Program-made: the position numbers and the translations under genes | Notes under the pieces: model-generated | The model's input: only the letters and a program-made list of their open reading frames with translations | Database searches by the model: none | What the model was told of the DNA's origin: nothing | Shown: piece by piece, positions 54,371-63,258 of the stretch | Position numbering within the stretch: position 1 is the stretch's first letter | Layout: each line of letters begins with the position of its first letter | Assembly (NCBI GenBank): GCA_004015825.1 | Contig: SAYS01000017.1 | Span: 1-64,000, forward strand | Length of the DNA stretch: 64,000 nt | DNA from: Halovenus amylolytica | GTDB lineage: Archaea; Halobacteriota; Halobacteria; Halobacteriales; Haloarculaceae | Reading direction: 5' to 3'

Positions 54371-56268
54371 TGGCGGTGGAGCAACGACCAGCCGGTCGAC
54401 TCGGAACCATCGACAGGGGGCTGTACGCACTCTTTTCCCGCCACGCCGAGAGCGGGACTCATGACCGTAACCGCCAGCGGTACCGTGCAGCAGGCCTGGA
54501 GACGAGCTTCGACGTGTTCATCGCACGCCTGTACGGGGCGGCCTGGTTCGGGGCGATCAGTGTTAGCCTCCTCACACTGCTCGCAACGATCCTCCTGCCG
54601 GCCAGTACAGTCGGACGGGTGTTCGGGTTTTTCGGTCGGGGTGTACCGATCCTCAACGAGCTCCCGCTTCCTGCCGTCTCCCGGTTCCCCCTGGGACTGA
54701 CCGGCGCAGTCACCGCCGGCGTACTCGTGCGGTGGCTCGTTATCCGGGCTGGCGGGCGCTATCTCGATCGACTGGCGGCAGTTCGTCGTGACGAGATCGA
54801 ACGCACACTCCCCGGCGCGGTCCGGTACATGCGTGTCCTTGCCTCCGGGAGCAACGATTCGAGCAAGATCCTCCAGCGTGTTGCCGAGCAGGACGCCTAC
54901 GGTGCGACCGCCGATTCCCTGCGCGATGCACTCAATAGAGCAACGCTGACAGGCAGCCTCGACGAGGGACTCTCGCTCGTCGCCCGCGATACCCCCTCGC
55001 GAGATACTTTCTCCCCGTTCCTCCTGAAATTCAGAGAACACGCCGCACAGGGGCGGGACTCACTCGAAAGTTATCTCGAGATGGAGGGACGGCTACTCTC
55101 GCACAAACAGGAACGGGCACACGAGCGCGCCAGCGGCTATCTGGAGTTGATCGCCGAACTGTTCGTCGTCATGCTCGTGTTCCCGGCGCTTGCGGTGTTG
55201 ATCCTGACTGTCGCTGGCGTCCTCTCACCTGGCCTCTCCGAGCCCGTTTCGACACCCTTCGGATCGATCACGCTCCGTGCACTCCTCTTCTATGCGAGTA
55301 TCGTGTTCGTGCTCCTCGTCGGTGCCGGTGGGGCGTGGGCCGTCGCCGCTATTCGCCCGACAGATCGTGCGACGCCGACCTACAGTCGGCCCGAGGCGGT
55401 CACGAGTGTCCTGGCAACCGCGACGTCGAACCCTGCCAGCGCAGCGGTCGTGTTCGCGGTGCCAGCTCTGGCCGCCGTCGGTGTTCTCTTTGCGCTCGGC
55501 TACACCCTTGCGAACGTACTGCTTCTCGGCTACGCAGCCTACGGGATCCCGGTCGGTGCTGTCTCCATCCGGCGAGCAGGTCTGGATGACGCCAAAGACC
55601 GGGAGATTCAGGATTTCGTCCACGCCGTCTCCGGCCACGTCAGCCTCGGTCGTCCGTTCCCCGACGCAGTCCAGCGAGTCTCCCGCGACGTGGATCTGGG
55701 GCCGCTGCAACCGGATGTCGAGGCACTCGCCTTCAATCTCTCTTTGACGACCGGGACCGACCAGTCCGACGACGTTCGTGCTGCGGCCCTCGACCGCTTC
55801 GTCGAGCGCGTCGGCACACCACTTGCCTCCCAGACTGTCGGTCTCGTCGTCGGTGCGCTGGAGGCGGGAAGCGACACTGAACACGTCTTCGAGACGCTGG
55901 AAACCGAGATTGGCCGGCTGTATCACGAACGGAAGACGATCCGATCACGGCTGCTCGTCTACGCGGCCATCGGCTGGACGACAGCATTACTCGTCGTCGG
56001 CATCATCGCGGCCGTCAATCTCACAGTTCTCGATAGCTTCTCACAGTTGTCCAGCGTCTCCGGGACTACTTCGGGGATGGCGTTCGACCCGCAGGCAGTC
56101 GACCCTGCCCGTGACAAGCATCGATTCTATCTGATCGCACAGGCAACTGTACTCGCCTGTGGCTGGTTCGCCGGTGTCGCCAGCCGGGGGACGTACGAGG
56201 CGCTGGGCCACTCCGGCGTGCTCGTCGCTCTCACCTACCTCTTTTTCACCGGACTGGGGGTGGCCTGA
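54370..56268 (+). CDS. Pilus/secretion membrane protein, TadC/PilC (GspF) type
   Basis: 632 aa with about seven to nine membrane helices and two repeats of the GspF domain, the first around ERTLPGAVRYMRVLASGSNDSSKIL and the second around DFVHAVSGHVSLGRPFPDAVQRV. It is the inner-membrane platform on which the ATPase acts. ATG overlaps the stop of the ATPase gene, so expression depends on the upstream transcript and is expected to suffer from the insertion. Confidence 0.9.
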   Translation: MAVEQRPAGRLGTIDRGLYALFSRHAESGTHDRNRQRYRAAGLETSFDVFIARLYGAAWFGAISVSLLTLLATILLPASTVGRVFGFFGRGVPILNELPLPAVSRFPLGLTGAVTAGVLVRWLVIRAGGRYLDRLAAVRRDEIERTLPGAVRYMRVLASGSNDSSKILQRVAEQDAYGATADSLRDALNRATLTGSLDEGLSLVARDTPSRDTFSPFLLKFREHAAQGRDSLESYLEMEGRLLSHKQERAHERASGYLELIAELFVVMLVFPALAVLILTVAGVLSPGLSEPVSTPFGSITLRALLFYASIVFVLLVGAGGAWAVAAIRPTDRATPTYSRPEAVTSVLATATSNPASAAVVFAVPALAAVGVLFALGYTLANVLLLGYAAYGIPVGAVSIRRAGLDDAKDREIQDFVHAVSGHVSLGRPFPDAVQRVSRDVDLGPLQPDVEALAFNLSLTTGTDQSDDVRAAALDRFVERVGTPLASQTVGLVVGALEAGSDTEHVFETLETEIGRLYHERKTIRSRLLVYAAIGWTTALLVVGIIAAVNLTVLDSFSQLSSVSGTTSGMAFDPQAVDPARDKHRFYLIAQATVLACGWFAGVASRGTYEALGHSGVLVALTYLFFTGLGVA

Positions 56269-57002
56269 TGCGGGTCGGACCCACTCCTTCGCGCGCCCAG
56301 TCACACGTCGTCGGCGTTGCGTTGATGCTCGGGCTCGCAGTGGTCGCGCTGGGATCGCTCACCGTTGGTGTCGGCACGTTCGTCGACTCGCAGGCAGCCA
56401 GTGCAGACGCCCAGCGGATGGCTGACGGGCTCGACCGAGCAGTCCAGGGCACTGAACGAACCGGCTTTCACAGTCACAGCGTCAGTTTCTCGGACGGAAC
56501 GCTCAGGACGACAGATCGCACGCTCCGCGTTCTCGAAAACAACAGTATCATCCAGTCCTACGAGATCGAGGCACTCGTCTACGAGAACGACGAGTTCCGG
56601 ATCACGGCTGTCGCCGGTGCAGTGCTCCGGGACAGCGGCCACAGTTCGTCACTCGTCTCGGGACCGTCGGTCACGAGCTCCCGTCGGAACGGGGTCCTCG
56701 TGGTGGGGGTCCCGAGACTGAACGCCAGCCACACGTCGGTCGGCGGGCAGGGAACGATCACGAACTCGATCGAGACGAACGTCTCACACGAGCGGTTCGC
56801 ACTCGGCACCGGCGAGTACGCCGTCGCAATCGAGACTGCAACACCTGCGCCGTTCGAGCGATACTTCGAGGAACGCGACGGGACGACCCGGCGACGGAGC
56901 TTCGGTGGAGACGAGCACGAAAGCGTCGTCGTGACGTTTCCGACAAACCGGCAAGGATACGTGGTCGTCCACGATCTGAACCTGGAGGTGACCAATGGCT
57001 AG
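56268..57002 (+). CDS. Pilin-like secreted protein (DUF7289-type)
   Basis: 244 aa. PSRAQSHVVGVALMLGLAVVALGSLTVGVGTF is an N-terminal hydrophobic helix of the type-III signal-peptide kind (QSHVVG before the helix resembles the archaeal pilin cleavage pattern). The rest is a beta-rich extracellular domain. Probably an archaellum/pilus minor subunit exported with the TadC-like protein. Overlaps the previous stop by one base. Confidence 0.7.
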   Translation: MRVGPTPSRAQSHVVGVALMLGLAVVALGSLTVGVGTFVDSQAASADAQRMADGLDRAVQGTERTGFHSHSVSFSDGTLRTTDRTLRVLENNSIIQSYEIEALVYENDEFRITAVAGAVLRDSGHSSSLVSGPSVTSSRRNGVLVVGVPRLNASHTSVGGQGTITNSIETNVSHERFALGTGEYAVAIETATPAPFERYFEERDGTTRRRSFGGDEHESVVVTFPTNRQGYVVVHDLNLEVTNG

Positions 57003-57444
57003 AATGGACGAGCGAGCGGTCAGTCCCGTCGTCGCCAAGACCCTCGCAGCCAGTCTCGCGCTGTTGTACGTCGCAGGGATGACGAGCATGCTCCTCGGCG
57101 GTGTTGTCCCTGGCTACGAGACGGAAACCGGCGCGGAACTGTCCGAGCGTGTGCTCGCCACGGCCGCGAAGACCGTCGAGACGGCCGTCCCGGATGCAGA
57201 CGGAACAGTACAGGCGACGCGTTCAGTTGAGCTTCCCCCGACGATCCGGGACACCAGCTATCGTCTCGAGCTCTCGAATGGCACTCTCCAGTTCGATCAT
57301 CCCGACGACCGCCTCGACGAATCGATCGCACTTTCCCTGCCGGCCGGGACCACACTCGAACCCGGGACGTGGACCAGCGGTGGGGAGTTCGAAATACGGG
57401 TCAGCGGCCCCGCATCGAACCGCACTGTTACACTCGAGCAATGA
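56995..57444 (+). CDS. Pilin-like secreted protein (DUF7266-type)
   Basis: 149 aa. MDERAVSPVVAKTLAASLALLYVAGM has the archaeal pilin-like AVSPV start followed by a hydrophobic helix. Overlaps the upstream gene by 8 bp. Extracellular part has LEPGTWTSGGEFEIRVSG. One of five consecutive such genes. Confidence 0.7.
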   Translation: MARMDERAVSPVVAKTLAASLALLYVAGMTSMLLGGVVPGYETETGAELSERVLATAAKTVETAVPDADGTVQATRSVELPPTIRDTSYRLELSNGTLQFDHPDDRLDESIALSLPAGTTLEPGTWTSGGEFEIRVSGPASNRTVTLEQ

Positions 57445-58112
57445 GAGCACAGACTGAACTTCCAGCGATCGGCATCGCCTTCCTGTTGCTGACCGTCGTC
57501 GTCATCCTCGTCGTTGGGACGGCGAACACGGCGCTTACGTCCGCGGACCGGCCGGCAATCGAACAGCAGGAAGCCGCTGGCCTCTCCGATCAGCTCGTCA
57601 GCCAGCGGGCATCGATAACAAGCCGAGCCAACGTCCTCGATGCGGAGGCGCTGCCAGCACTCACCGCCAGCGACCTCCACCAGGAGTACGGGCTCTCTCC
57701 CGGCCACGATGCGCGCGTCCAGCTCGATGGAGACGCGATCGCAGTCGCCGGTGATCCAGACGAGGGGACGACAGTCGACCGGCTCGTCGTCGTCGAAGAG
57801 CGCGTCGAGCGAACACTCCAGCCTGCGTTTACGAACAACCGGTCGGTCACGCTCCCACGTCGGACACCGAACGCCACCCTGGAAATCGACCCACAGCCGG
57901 GAACTGTCGTCCGCAGTGTCCGGGCCGATGACCGGATTCTACTTCGAAACCAGTCCGGGCTCCGGGGCACGTTCGACGTCTCGCTATCACGATACGAAAC
58001 AGTCCAGCTCTCCTTCGAGACGGCAGGCGTCCTCTCGACGGGGGACGTTCGTATCGTCTACTATCCGGCACAGACACGCAAAGCAACACTCCGGGTGACC
58101 GTCGATGCATAG
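57441..58112 (+). CDS. Pilin-like secreted protein (DUF7263-type)
   Basis: 223 aa from ATG 57441, overlapping the previous stop (ATGA). RAQTELPAIGIAFLLLTVVVILVVG is the N-terminal helix; the outer domain includes GDAIAVAGDPDEGTTVDRLVVV. No lipobox. Confidence 0.7.
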   Translation: MRAQTELPAIGIAFLLLTVVVILVVGTANTALTSADRPAIEQQEAAGLSDQLVSQRASITSRANVLDAEALPALTASDLHQEYGLSPGHDARVQLDGDAIAVAGDPDEGTTVDRLVVVEERVERTLQPAFTNNRSVTLPRRTPNATLEIDPQPGTVVRSVRADDRILLRNQSGLRGTFDVSLSRYETVQLSFETAGVLSTGDVRIVYYPAQTRKATLRVTVDA

Positions 58113-58515
58113 GGCACAGGCCTCGGTCACGGCGATCGAGGCAGGAATCGGGGTTATCCTCCTGTTGAGTCTCATGTTCGTGTTCGTTCTCGGTGGTCCC
58201 GGTGAACAGAACTCACAGGCACAGACGCAACTCGACCTGTACGCAAACGACGCGGCGACACTCCTGTCGAACGAACAGCCACGCCACGCGGACCAGACCA
58301 GAGTCGCGGAGGTCACCCGCTCACGGGCCGCATTCGACCGTGAGGCCAACGCACTCGAACGCCGCGTCGAACGGATCCTCCCTCCAAATGTGCTCTTCCA
58401 GGTGGAGACAGCGTACGGCACCGTCGGATATCCATTGCCGGATAGTGTCCAGACCGGGACGGCGACTGTCCCGACGACCAACGGCAAAGTTACGTTCACC
58501 GTGTGGTACGCATGA
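58105..58515 (+). CDS. Pilin-like secreted protein (DUF7262-type)
   Basis: 136 aa. RAQASVTAIEAGIGVILLLSLMFVFVLGG is the membrane/pilin helix, with a conserved Glu in it as in pilins (E at AIEAG). Overlaps by 8 bp the preceding gene and by 4 bp the next one. Confidence 0.7.
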   Translation: MHRAQASVTAIEAGIGVILLLSLMFVFVLGGPGEQNSQAQTQLDLYANDAATLLSNEQPRHADQTRVAEVTRSRAAFDREANALERRVERILPPNVLFQVETAYGTVGYPLPDSVQTGTATVPTTNGKVTFTVWYA

Positions 58516-59033
58516 CGAGGGACCAGCACCGCGGACAGATCGTCTTGCTTGCTGCGATCGCACTGGCTGTCGTCCTCGTCCCGATCGTCCTGGCGTATCT
58601 CCAACTTGGCTACCACGCGGACACAGAGCCGACAACCGGGACCGCGCCCGAGACCGCTGTCGAACGGGCACTCGACCGGGCAGTCCACAACGCAGCCAGT
58701 GGCATCGCCGATATATACGAGTGGGACCGACGGGACGAGGCGATCCGGACGGTACAGAACCGACTCGACCCACCGATACAGGGTCTCGAACGATCCCGGT
58801 TAGCGGACGGGATCGTGTATCGGATCTCGTACAACCAGAGCCGTGCGAGCCAGTGGGTACGGGCCAACTGCGACAGCGGCCCGGATCGACAGTTCGGCCC
58901 CTGCGAAACGAGTCGCGGAGTTGTCGTTCAGGACCGGGGTGACCAGACACACGTCCTCGCTATCGCGCTCGACATTACTGTGAGTACGCCCGATGGCGAG
59001 CGTCGGCTCACCACAGTCCGATATTTAGCTTGA
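58512..59033 (+). CDS. Pilin-like secreted protein (DUF7261-type)
   Basis: 173 aa from ATG 58512 (overlaps upstream stop). HRGQIVLLAAIALAVVLVPIVLAYLQLGY is the N-terminal helix, preceded by a short basic leader. The C-terminal domain contains two Cys (CDSGPDRQFGPC) likely forming a disulfide outside. Last gene of the pilus operon. Confidence 0.7.
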   Translation: MTRDQHRGQIVLLAAIALAVVLVPIVLAYLQLGYHADTEPTTGTAPETAVERALDRAVHNAASGIADIYEWDRRDEAIRTVQNRLDPPIQGLERSRLADGIVYRISYNQSRASQWVRANCDSGPDRQFGPCETSRGVVVQDRGDQTHVLAIALDITVSTPDGERRLTTVRYLA

Positions 59034-59038
59034 GATAA

Positions 59039-59061
59039 CTAACTTGATATAACCAAGTTAG
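59039..59061. promoter_or_regulatory. Palindrome CTAACTTG/CAAGTTAG
   Basis: Perfect 8-bp arms with a 7-bp AT-rich centre (atataac), 5 bp after the pilus operon stop and about 65 bp before the winged-helix gene. It could be an operator for the downstream regulator or end the operon transcript. A second palindrome TCTCTAGAGA (59114-59123) touches the regulator's start codon. Confidence 0.5.
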
Positions 59062-59126
59062 TATCTGGGACGTTTCTCTTCCCCACTGAGCGAAGAGATA
59101 AGTGAGCAGCGTGTCTCTAGAGAGAC

Positions 59127-59357
59127 ATGAGCAAACAGGGGAGAGACACAGAGTTCGAACTCGAAGACGTGACTGCAGTGTTCGAGAAACGGGACGACTA
59201 TGCGGAGCCACTCACCGCGACAGAGGTCGCCGAACAACTCGACTGTTCGCGGCGGACAGCACTGGACAAGCTCCACCAGCTCCAGGACGAAACCGACATC
59301 ACGAGCAAGAAAGTCGGGGGGCGAAGCAGGGTGTGGTGGATACCGGTCTACGTCTGA
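59127..59357 (+). CDS. Winged-helix/HTH transcription regulator (short)
   Basis: 76 aa. The N-terminal acidic stretch precedes LTATEVAEQLDCSRRTALDKLHQLQDETDI, a helix-turn-helix, and KKVGGRSRVWWIPVYV, a wing. Such single-domain proteins in haloarchaea repress local genes. Position next to the pilus operon and the palindromes at 59039 and 59114 suggest control of the pilus genes or itself. Its end overlaps the convergent gene by 10 bp. Confidence 0.75.
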   Translation: MSKQGRDTEFELEDVTAVFEKRDDYAEPLTATEVAEQLDCSRRTALDKLHQLQDETDITSKKVGGRSRVWWIPVYV

Positions 59358-59890
59358 TCGGTCGGGAACTGCCACTCGTCGGCGCGGGACTGTGCCTCGC
59401 TTCGTGCGTGGTCGCGGATCGCTTCCACTTTTTGTTCGTCGTCGAGAAACTGCTCGACGGCATCTAACGATGTGTCTGACGTTGTTTCTTGCCACGTCTC
59501 GGGCGCTCGCTCACGGATCTGGTCGACCAGTTCCGTCTCACCGCTTAGCTGCCGTGCGGGCAGTGCCGGGGGGATTTGTAGGCTCTCGTCGTCGTGAATC
59601 TGTTCGGTAATCTCCTCATCGAGTTCGTACAACTCTAGTCGATATGGGCCGGTAGAGCCGATGTCGGTGACTGCCTCGGTACCTGCTGCGTCGCTCCCGG
59701 TGTGGTAGGCCGCAACTGGAATGCCGTCCTCGAAGGTCAGTACGCCCACTCCGTCTGCATCCAGCAGCAGTGTATCCTGTGATTCGAGCCGCGCGTAGCC
59801 GGTTAGCTCCCGCTCGAAGGCAGTTCTGAGTACTGTTCCGACGTCTTCGAGGACCCGCCGACGGAGTAACTCTCCCTGTGGCAGATTCAT
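59348..59890 (-). CDS. Conserved haloarchaeal protein of unknown function
   Basis: 180 aa. LLRRRVLEDVGTVLRTAFERELTGYARLESQDTLLLDADGVGVLTFEDG forms a mixed fold at the N-terminus, then a long acidic helical tail (DAVEQFLDDEQKVEAIRDHARSEAQSRADEW). The end overlaps the wHTH gene. It is 5 bp after the MinD-like gene and in the same direction, so probably co-transcribed with it. Confidence 0.6.
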   Translation of the reverse strand: MNLPQGELLRRRVLEDVGTVLRTAFERELTGYARLESQDTLLLDADGVGVLTFEDGIPVAAYHTGSDAAGTEAVTDIGSTGPYRLELYELDEEITEQIHDDESLQIPPALPARQLSGETELVDQIRERAPETWQETTSDTSLDAVEQFLDDEQKVEAIRDHARSEAQSRADEWQFPTDQT

Positions 59891-59895
59891 GGCTG

Positions 59896-60663
59896 TCAGC
59901 TCTCGTCGGGGATGACCGCGTTTCGGAACCGATCCGCCACTGCTGTGGAATCTGCATCTCGCACGGTCAACTTGCCCGCAGCCTCGCGGTAGGCCCCTGC
60001 AGCCTCCGACTCTGCTGCGTGGGCAAGCAATGGCTTGCTCGCCCGGCGTGCTGCCCGCACTGTCTCGCTTTCTGGAACCTTTGACAGGGTTTCGCCGTCG
60101 AAATACCGCTGTGCTTTCCGTGCGACAGTGTCGATATTCTCGTCTTCGGTCACCCGGTTGAACAGGATCCCCGCGACGTCGGTGCCGTAGGTTTTGGCGT
60201 ACTCCTGGACTTTCAGCCCGTCCGAGATCGACGGCACAGTCGGTTGCAGGACGATGACGACACGATCTGCGAGGACGATCGGTAACACGGCGCTTCTGGT
60301 TCCGAGGGTGGCAGCCGAATCGAGTAAGATCACGTCCGTTCCCTCGGCGACTGTGGCAACGACTTCCCTGAGCCGTCTCGGGTCCGCCTCGCGGAAGCCT
60401 GCGAGTGAGGTTCCACAGGGGATGACGTCCATTCCGAACCGTTCGTAGATCGCGTCCTCGACGGCTGCCTGGCCGGCGAGAACCTCGTGTAGCGTCGTCT
60501 CGGAGTCCGAGAGGCCGGTGTGAAAGAGCATGTTGGCCATCCCGGTATCGGTATCGATGACTGTGACGTCGTACTCCGTCGCGAGGGCCATGCCCAGGGC
60601 GAGCGTGCTTGTCGTCTTCCCTGTCCCGCCCTTGCCGCTTGCGACTGCGAACACCTCCACCAT
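59896..60663 (-). CDS. minD: MinD/ParA-type ATPase
   Basis: 255 aa from ATG complement at 60661-60663 (earlier start at 60705 gives 14 atypical residues). Deviant Walker A GKGGTGKTT with Lys11 and Lys16, VIDTDTGMANM, and switch DVILLDSAATLG. Archaeal MinD paralogues position chemosensory arrays and archaella/pili. Proximity to a pilus operon makes polar pilus placement a reasonable guess. No amphipathic C-terminal helix as in bacterial MinD is obvious. Confidence 0.88.
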   Translation of the reverse strand: MVEVFAVASGKGGTGKTTSTLALGMALATEYDVTVIDTDTGMANMLFHTGLSDSETTLHEVLAGQAAVEDAIYERFGMDVIPCGTSLAGFREADPRRLREVVATVAEGTDVILLDSAATLGTRSAVLPIVLADRVVIVLQPTVPSISDGLKVQEYAKTYGTDVAGILFNRVTEDENIDTVARKAQRYFDGETLSKVPESETVRAARRASKPLLAHAAESEAAGAYREAAGKLTVRDADSTAVADRFRNAVIPDES

Positions 60664-60846
60664 GTAGTTCACATTGGCTCTGGTGTCGTATTTAAAAACT
60701 TGCATTGGAACCGCCTGCCGTGTCGTCTATCGATATCTCTCGTGGTGGTCAGCAGAGAACACAAGCCGCAGGCAATAAATCGTATGTATCGCACCCGCGT
60801 ACGTGGCCGACCCGTGCGGGTACGGTGGTGCAGGTGGGTGTGTCCG

Positions 60847-61014
60847 TTACTCCTGGACCCATTTGGAACAACGGATATCGAAACTCCCACAGACAGGACA
60901 GCTGTGGTGTTGCACCTCGTAGGTCGTCTCACAGGCGAGACAGACGTACGCATTAGCTGTTTCGCCCGATCCCGAGAGGCCTGACACTCTTTTTGCTCTG
61001 TCTAAGACACCCAT
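60847..61014 (-). CDS. Small zinc-ribbon protein
   Basis: 55 aa from MGVLDRAKRVSG. YVCLACETTYEVQHHSCPVCGSFDI has CxxC...CxxC. A basic/amphipathic beginning precedes it. Micro-proteins of this kind are frequent in haloarchaea; function unknown. Confidence 0.7.
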   Translation of the reverse strand: MGVLDRAKRVSGLSGSGETANAYVCLACETTYEVQHHSCPVCGSFDIRCSKWVQE

Positions 61015-61728
61015 CACGACCACACTCACTCTATTGCAGTGTTACCGTAAAAAGGGAGATGATAGTTTACGTCATTTTTTGGCGCTGCTGTCTTGCGGTT
61101 TTTCGAATTCCTGTAATATCAAAAACGATTACTGGGTAGCCCGCTGCTTCGGCCAGCCGCTGGCACAGGCCTCCGGCTGATCATGACTGATTCCATACAT
61201 TCCCTCCGGTCGGCACGACCTGGACTGACTGCGCCAGAAATGAAAGAGAAATTTAATTACAATAGTTCTTATTTATCTGCTGGCTCTGTTATTTTTCGTT
61301 ACTTATCTATATTCTTATAACTTTGCGACTCCCTCTCACACTCGCGTGCGTGCATAGAAGTGACGGTGGCTGTAACTCGTACTGGTGGCTATACATTCGT
61401 CAAGATATTCTACCACCGTGAGAACAAGTACTCACGCGGGTCGAAATGCTTCAGTTTCGTATAGCCACCAGTATCACTCTAGTACTTCTATAATTCTGTC
61501 TGTCTCCCGACGCACATCGACAAAAAGATCTGACGACCGACGACGCCTGTGCGCGGTCGCCCGACGAAAGTAGGGTAACGTAGGAATTCGCTGTCCAATT
61601 ACGAACTCGGTATTTGCGGGGAGTTCCATCAAAATATAGCAATATTGTACGCTTGAAAGCTCTATCGTCAATAATTGTGTACAACCTCCAAAATTAATCT
61701 CCGCTGACACCTCCTCTGTGTCGTAGTA
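61015..61728. other. Intergenic region with inverted-repeat element
   Basis: 714 bp without a convincing gene. Contains the 92-nt structure at 61381-61472 and a GC-rich patch at 61140-61190. The right part holds the promoter of the acetamidase gene. Confidence 0.5.
61381..61472. repeat. 14-bp inverted repeat ACTGGTGGCTATAC with internal hairpin
   Basis: ACTGGTGGCTATAC at 61381-61394 is perfectly inverted at 61459-61472. Inside, CGTGAG-aacaagta-CTCACG (about 61418-61437) forms a second hairpin. It may be a miniature insertion element or structured RNA. Confidence 0.6.
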
Positions 61729-62907
61729 ATGAGACGACGAACGCTCATGAAAGCAGCAGGCGCATTGGGAATCGCAACCGCCGGCGTTGGCAGCTCGCAG
61801 GCTCTCGGCGACAACATCGACCTTTCTGCGCTCCAGGAGGAGGATGGGGCAGACGACGAGCCGGACGAGGAGGCTGACGACTCCTACGATGTCGACACCG
61901 TCGTAGAGTCGACTCCCGAAAATGTGGTCTGGGGTGCAATCGACCCGACCAAAGAGCCAGTTGAAACGGTTGCCTCCGGTGATGTCGTCCAGATCGAAAC
62001 TATTTCTCACGAGGGGATACTGGAAGACCAGCCGGACCCGGAGGAGTTTTTCACCAACCGGGGTATCCCGGAAGAAGAGATTCTAGAGGATCAGGTCAGA
62101 GTCCACGACGAAGTTCCACACGACGGAGGTGGACCCCACGTCGTCACTGGCCCGGTCTACATCGAGGACGCCGAACCCGGTGACGTACTCGAAGTCGAGG
62201 TACTCGATATCGACTTTCGTGTCCCCTACGGCGCTAACACCTTCCGCCAGCGGAAGGGCGGTCTCCCCTCGGAGTTTACGTGGAACGACAGCGAGGTACT
62301 CGAGTTCGATCTGGACCGGGAAGTTGCACTGCTGGGCGACGACATCGAGATTCCGCTCGACCCCTTCCAGGGTATCATGGCGGTCGGACCGACCCTGACT
62401 ACTGGTCGTGTGAACTCGGTGCCGCCGGGGCCGTTCGGCGGGAATATCGACATCCAGGGCACCGGCGTTGGAACGACGATGTACTACCCGGTGTTCGTGG
62501 AGGGAGGGCTGTTTTTCACCGGCGACGGGCACGCACTCCAGGGCAACGGCGAGGTCGATCTCACCGCACTGGAGACGTCGCTGACGCCCACGTTTCGCTT
62601 TACCCTCCACAAGGACGCCGAACAGATGGACTGGCCGATCGCCGAGACCGACGACGACGTGCTGGTGATGGGCGTCGATCCGGACCTGGACAACGCGATG
62701 GAACACGCACTCCGGGAGGCGATTTCACTGCTCGTCCACCAGAAGGACATGTCACCCGCAGAAGCATACCGGTTCCTCAGCCTCGCCGGTGATTTCAACG
62801 TCTCACAGATTGTCGACATCAACAAGGGTATCCACGGCAAGATTCCGAAAGCTGTGTTCGAGGATGGGTTGGAAATCGATCCCCAGAATCTCGGGGAAAG
62901 TTTCTAG
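61729..62907 (+). CDS. Tat-exported acetamidase/formamidase family protein
   Basis: 392 aa. MRRRTLMKAAGALGIATAGVG is a twin-arginine signal peptide without lipobox; the mature part has FmdA/AmdA blocks GPVYIEDAEPGDVLEVEVLDI, FQGIMAVGP, GGNIDIQGTGVGTTMYYPVFV and FTGDGHALQGNGEV. Enzymes of this family hydrolyse short amides such as formamide to ammonia. Export is unusual for the family and suggests use of external amides. Monocistronic. Confidence 0.85.
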   Translation: MRRRTLMKAAGALGIATAGVGSSQALGDNIDLSALQEEDGADDEPDEEADDSYDVDTVVESTPENVVWGAIDPTKEPVETVASGDVVQIETISHEGILEDQPDPEEFFTNRGIPEEEILEDQVRVHDEVPHDGGGPHVVTGPVYIEDAEPGDVLEVEVLDIDFRVPYGANTFRQRKGGLPSEFTWNDSEVLEFDLDREVALLGDDIEIPLDPFQGIMAVGPTLTTGRVNSVPPGPFGGNIDIQGTGVGTTMYYPVFVEGGLFFTGDGHALQGNGEVDLTALETSLTPTFRFTLHKDAEQMDWPIAETDDDVLVMGVDPDLDNAMEHALREAISLLVHQKDMSPAEAYRFLSLAGDFNVSQIVDINKGIHGKIPKAVFEDGLEIDPQNLGESF

Positions 62908-62922
62908 CTTTCTGCGTCCTCT

Positions 62923-62997
62923 CTCCCCGATTTGAACAGGTGCCAGACGGTCTCGCTCACTACGTTCGCGAGCCTGCGACTGGTGTGTTCAAATCGG
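62923..62997. repeat. Hairpin with arms identical to a tRNA T-arm
   Basis: CCGATTTGAACA (62927-62938) and TGTTCAAATCGG (62986-62997) form perfect arms, with CCAG/CTGG and CTCGC/GCGAG pairs inside. The sequence CTCCCCGATTTGAAC at 62923-62937 is identical to the 3' part of tRNA-Thr at 63048-63062. It may be a terminator, a tRNA fragment left by recombination, or a common haloarchaeal intergenic hairpin. Confidence 0.6.
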
Positions 62998-63041
62998 TTC
63001 GGCGTAGATTTTTCACTGCTCACATCCGTTCCCAGGAAAAA

Positions 63042-63115
63042 TCCGCCCTCCCCGATTTGAACGGGGGACAAGTCGATCTACAGTCGACTGCTCTACCAGT
63101 CTGAGCTAAGGGCGG
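63042..63115 (-). tRNA. tRNA-Thr (anticodon TGT)
   Basis: On the minus strand a 74-nt cloverleaf: acceptor CCGCCCT/AGGGCGG, D-arm TAGCTCAGACTGGTAGAGC, anticodon arm GTCGA-CTGTAGA-TCGAC with anticodon TGT, and T-arm CCCCG-TTCAAAT-CGGGG. CCA is not encoded. Confidence 0.93.
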
Positions 63116-63258
63116 TCGCGTAAGTGAGTAGGATGCCTGTTGGACTTAACCATTATGCATCGTCTCTGCCGTGCGGGTGACTCACGATCTAGTGTGACGA
63201 ATGTCAGACATTCAGGGAAGATTGAAATAGGGGGAGAAAGAATAGCTACAACAACCAG

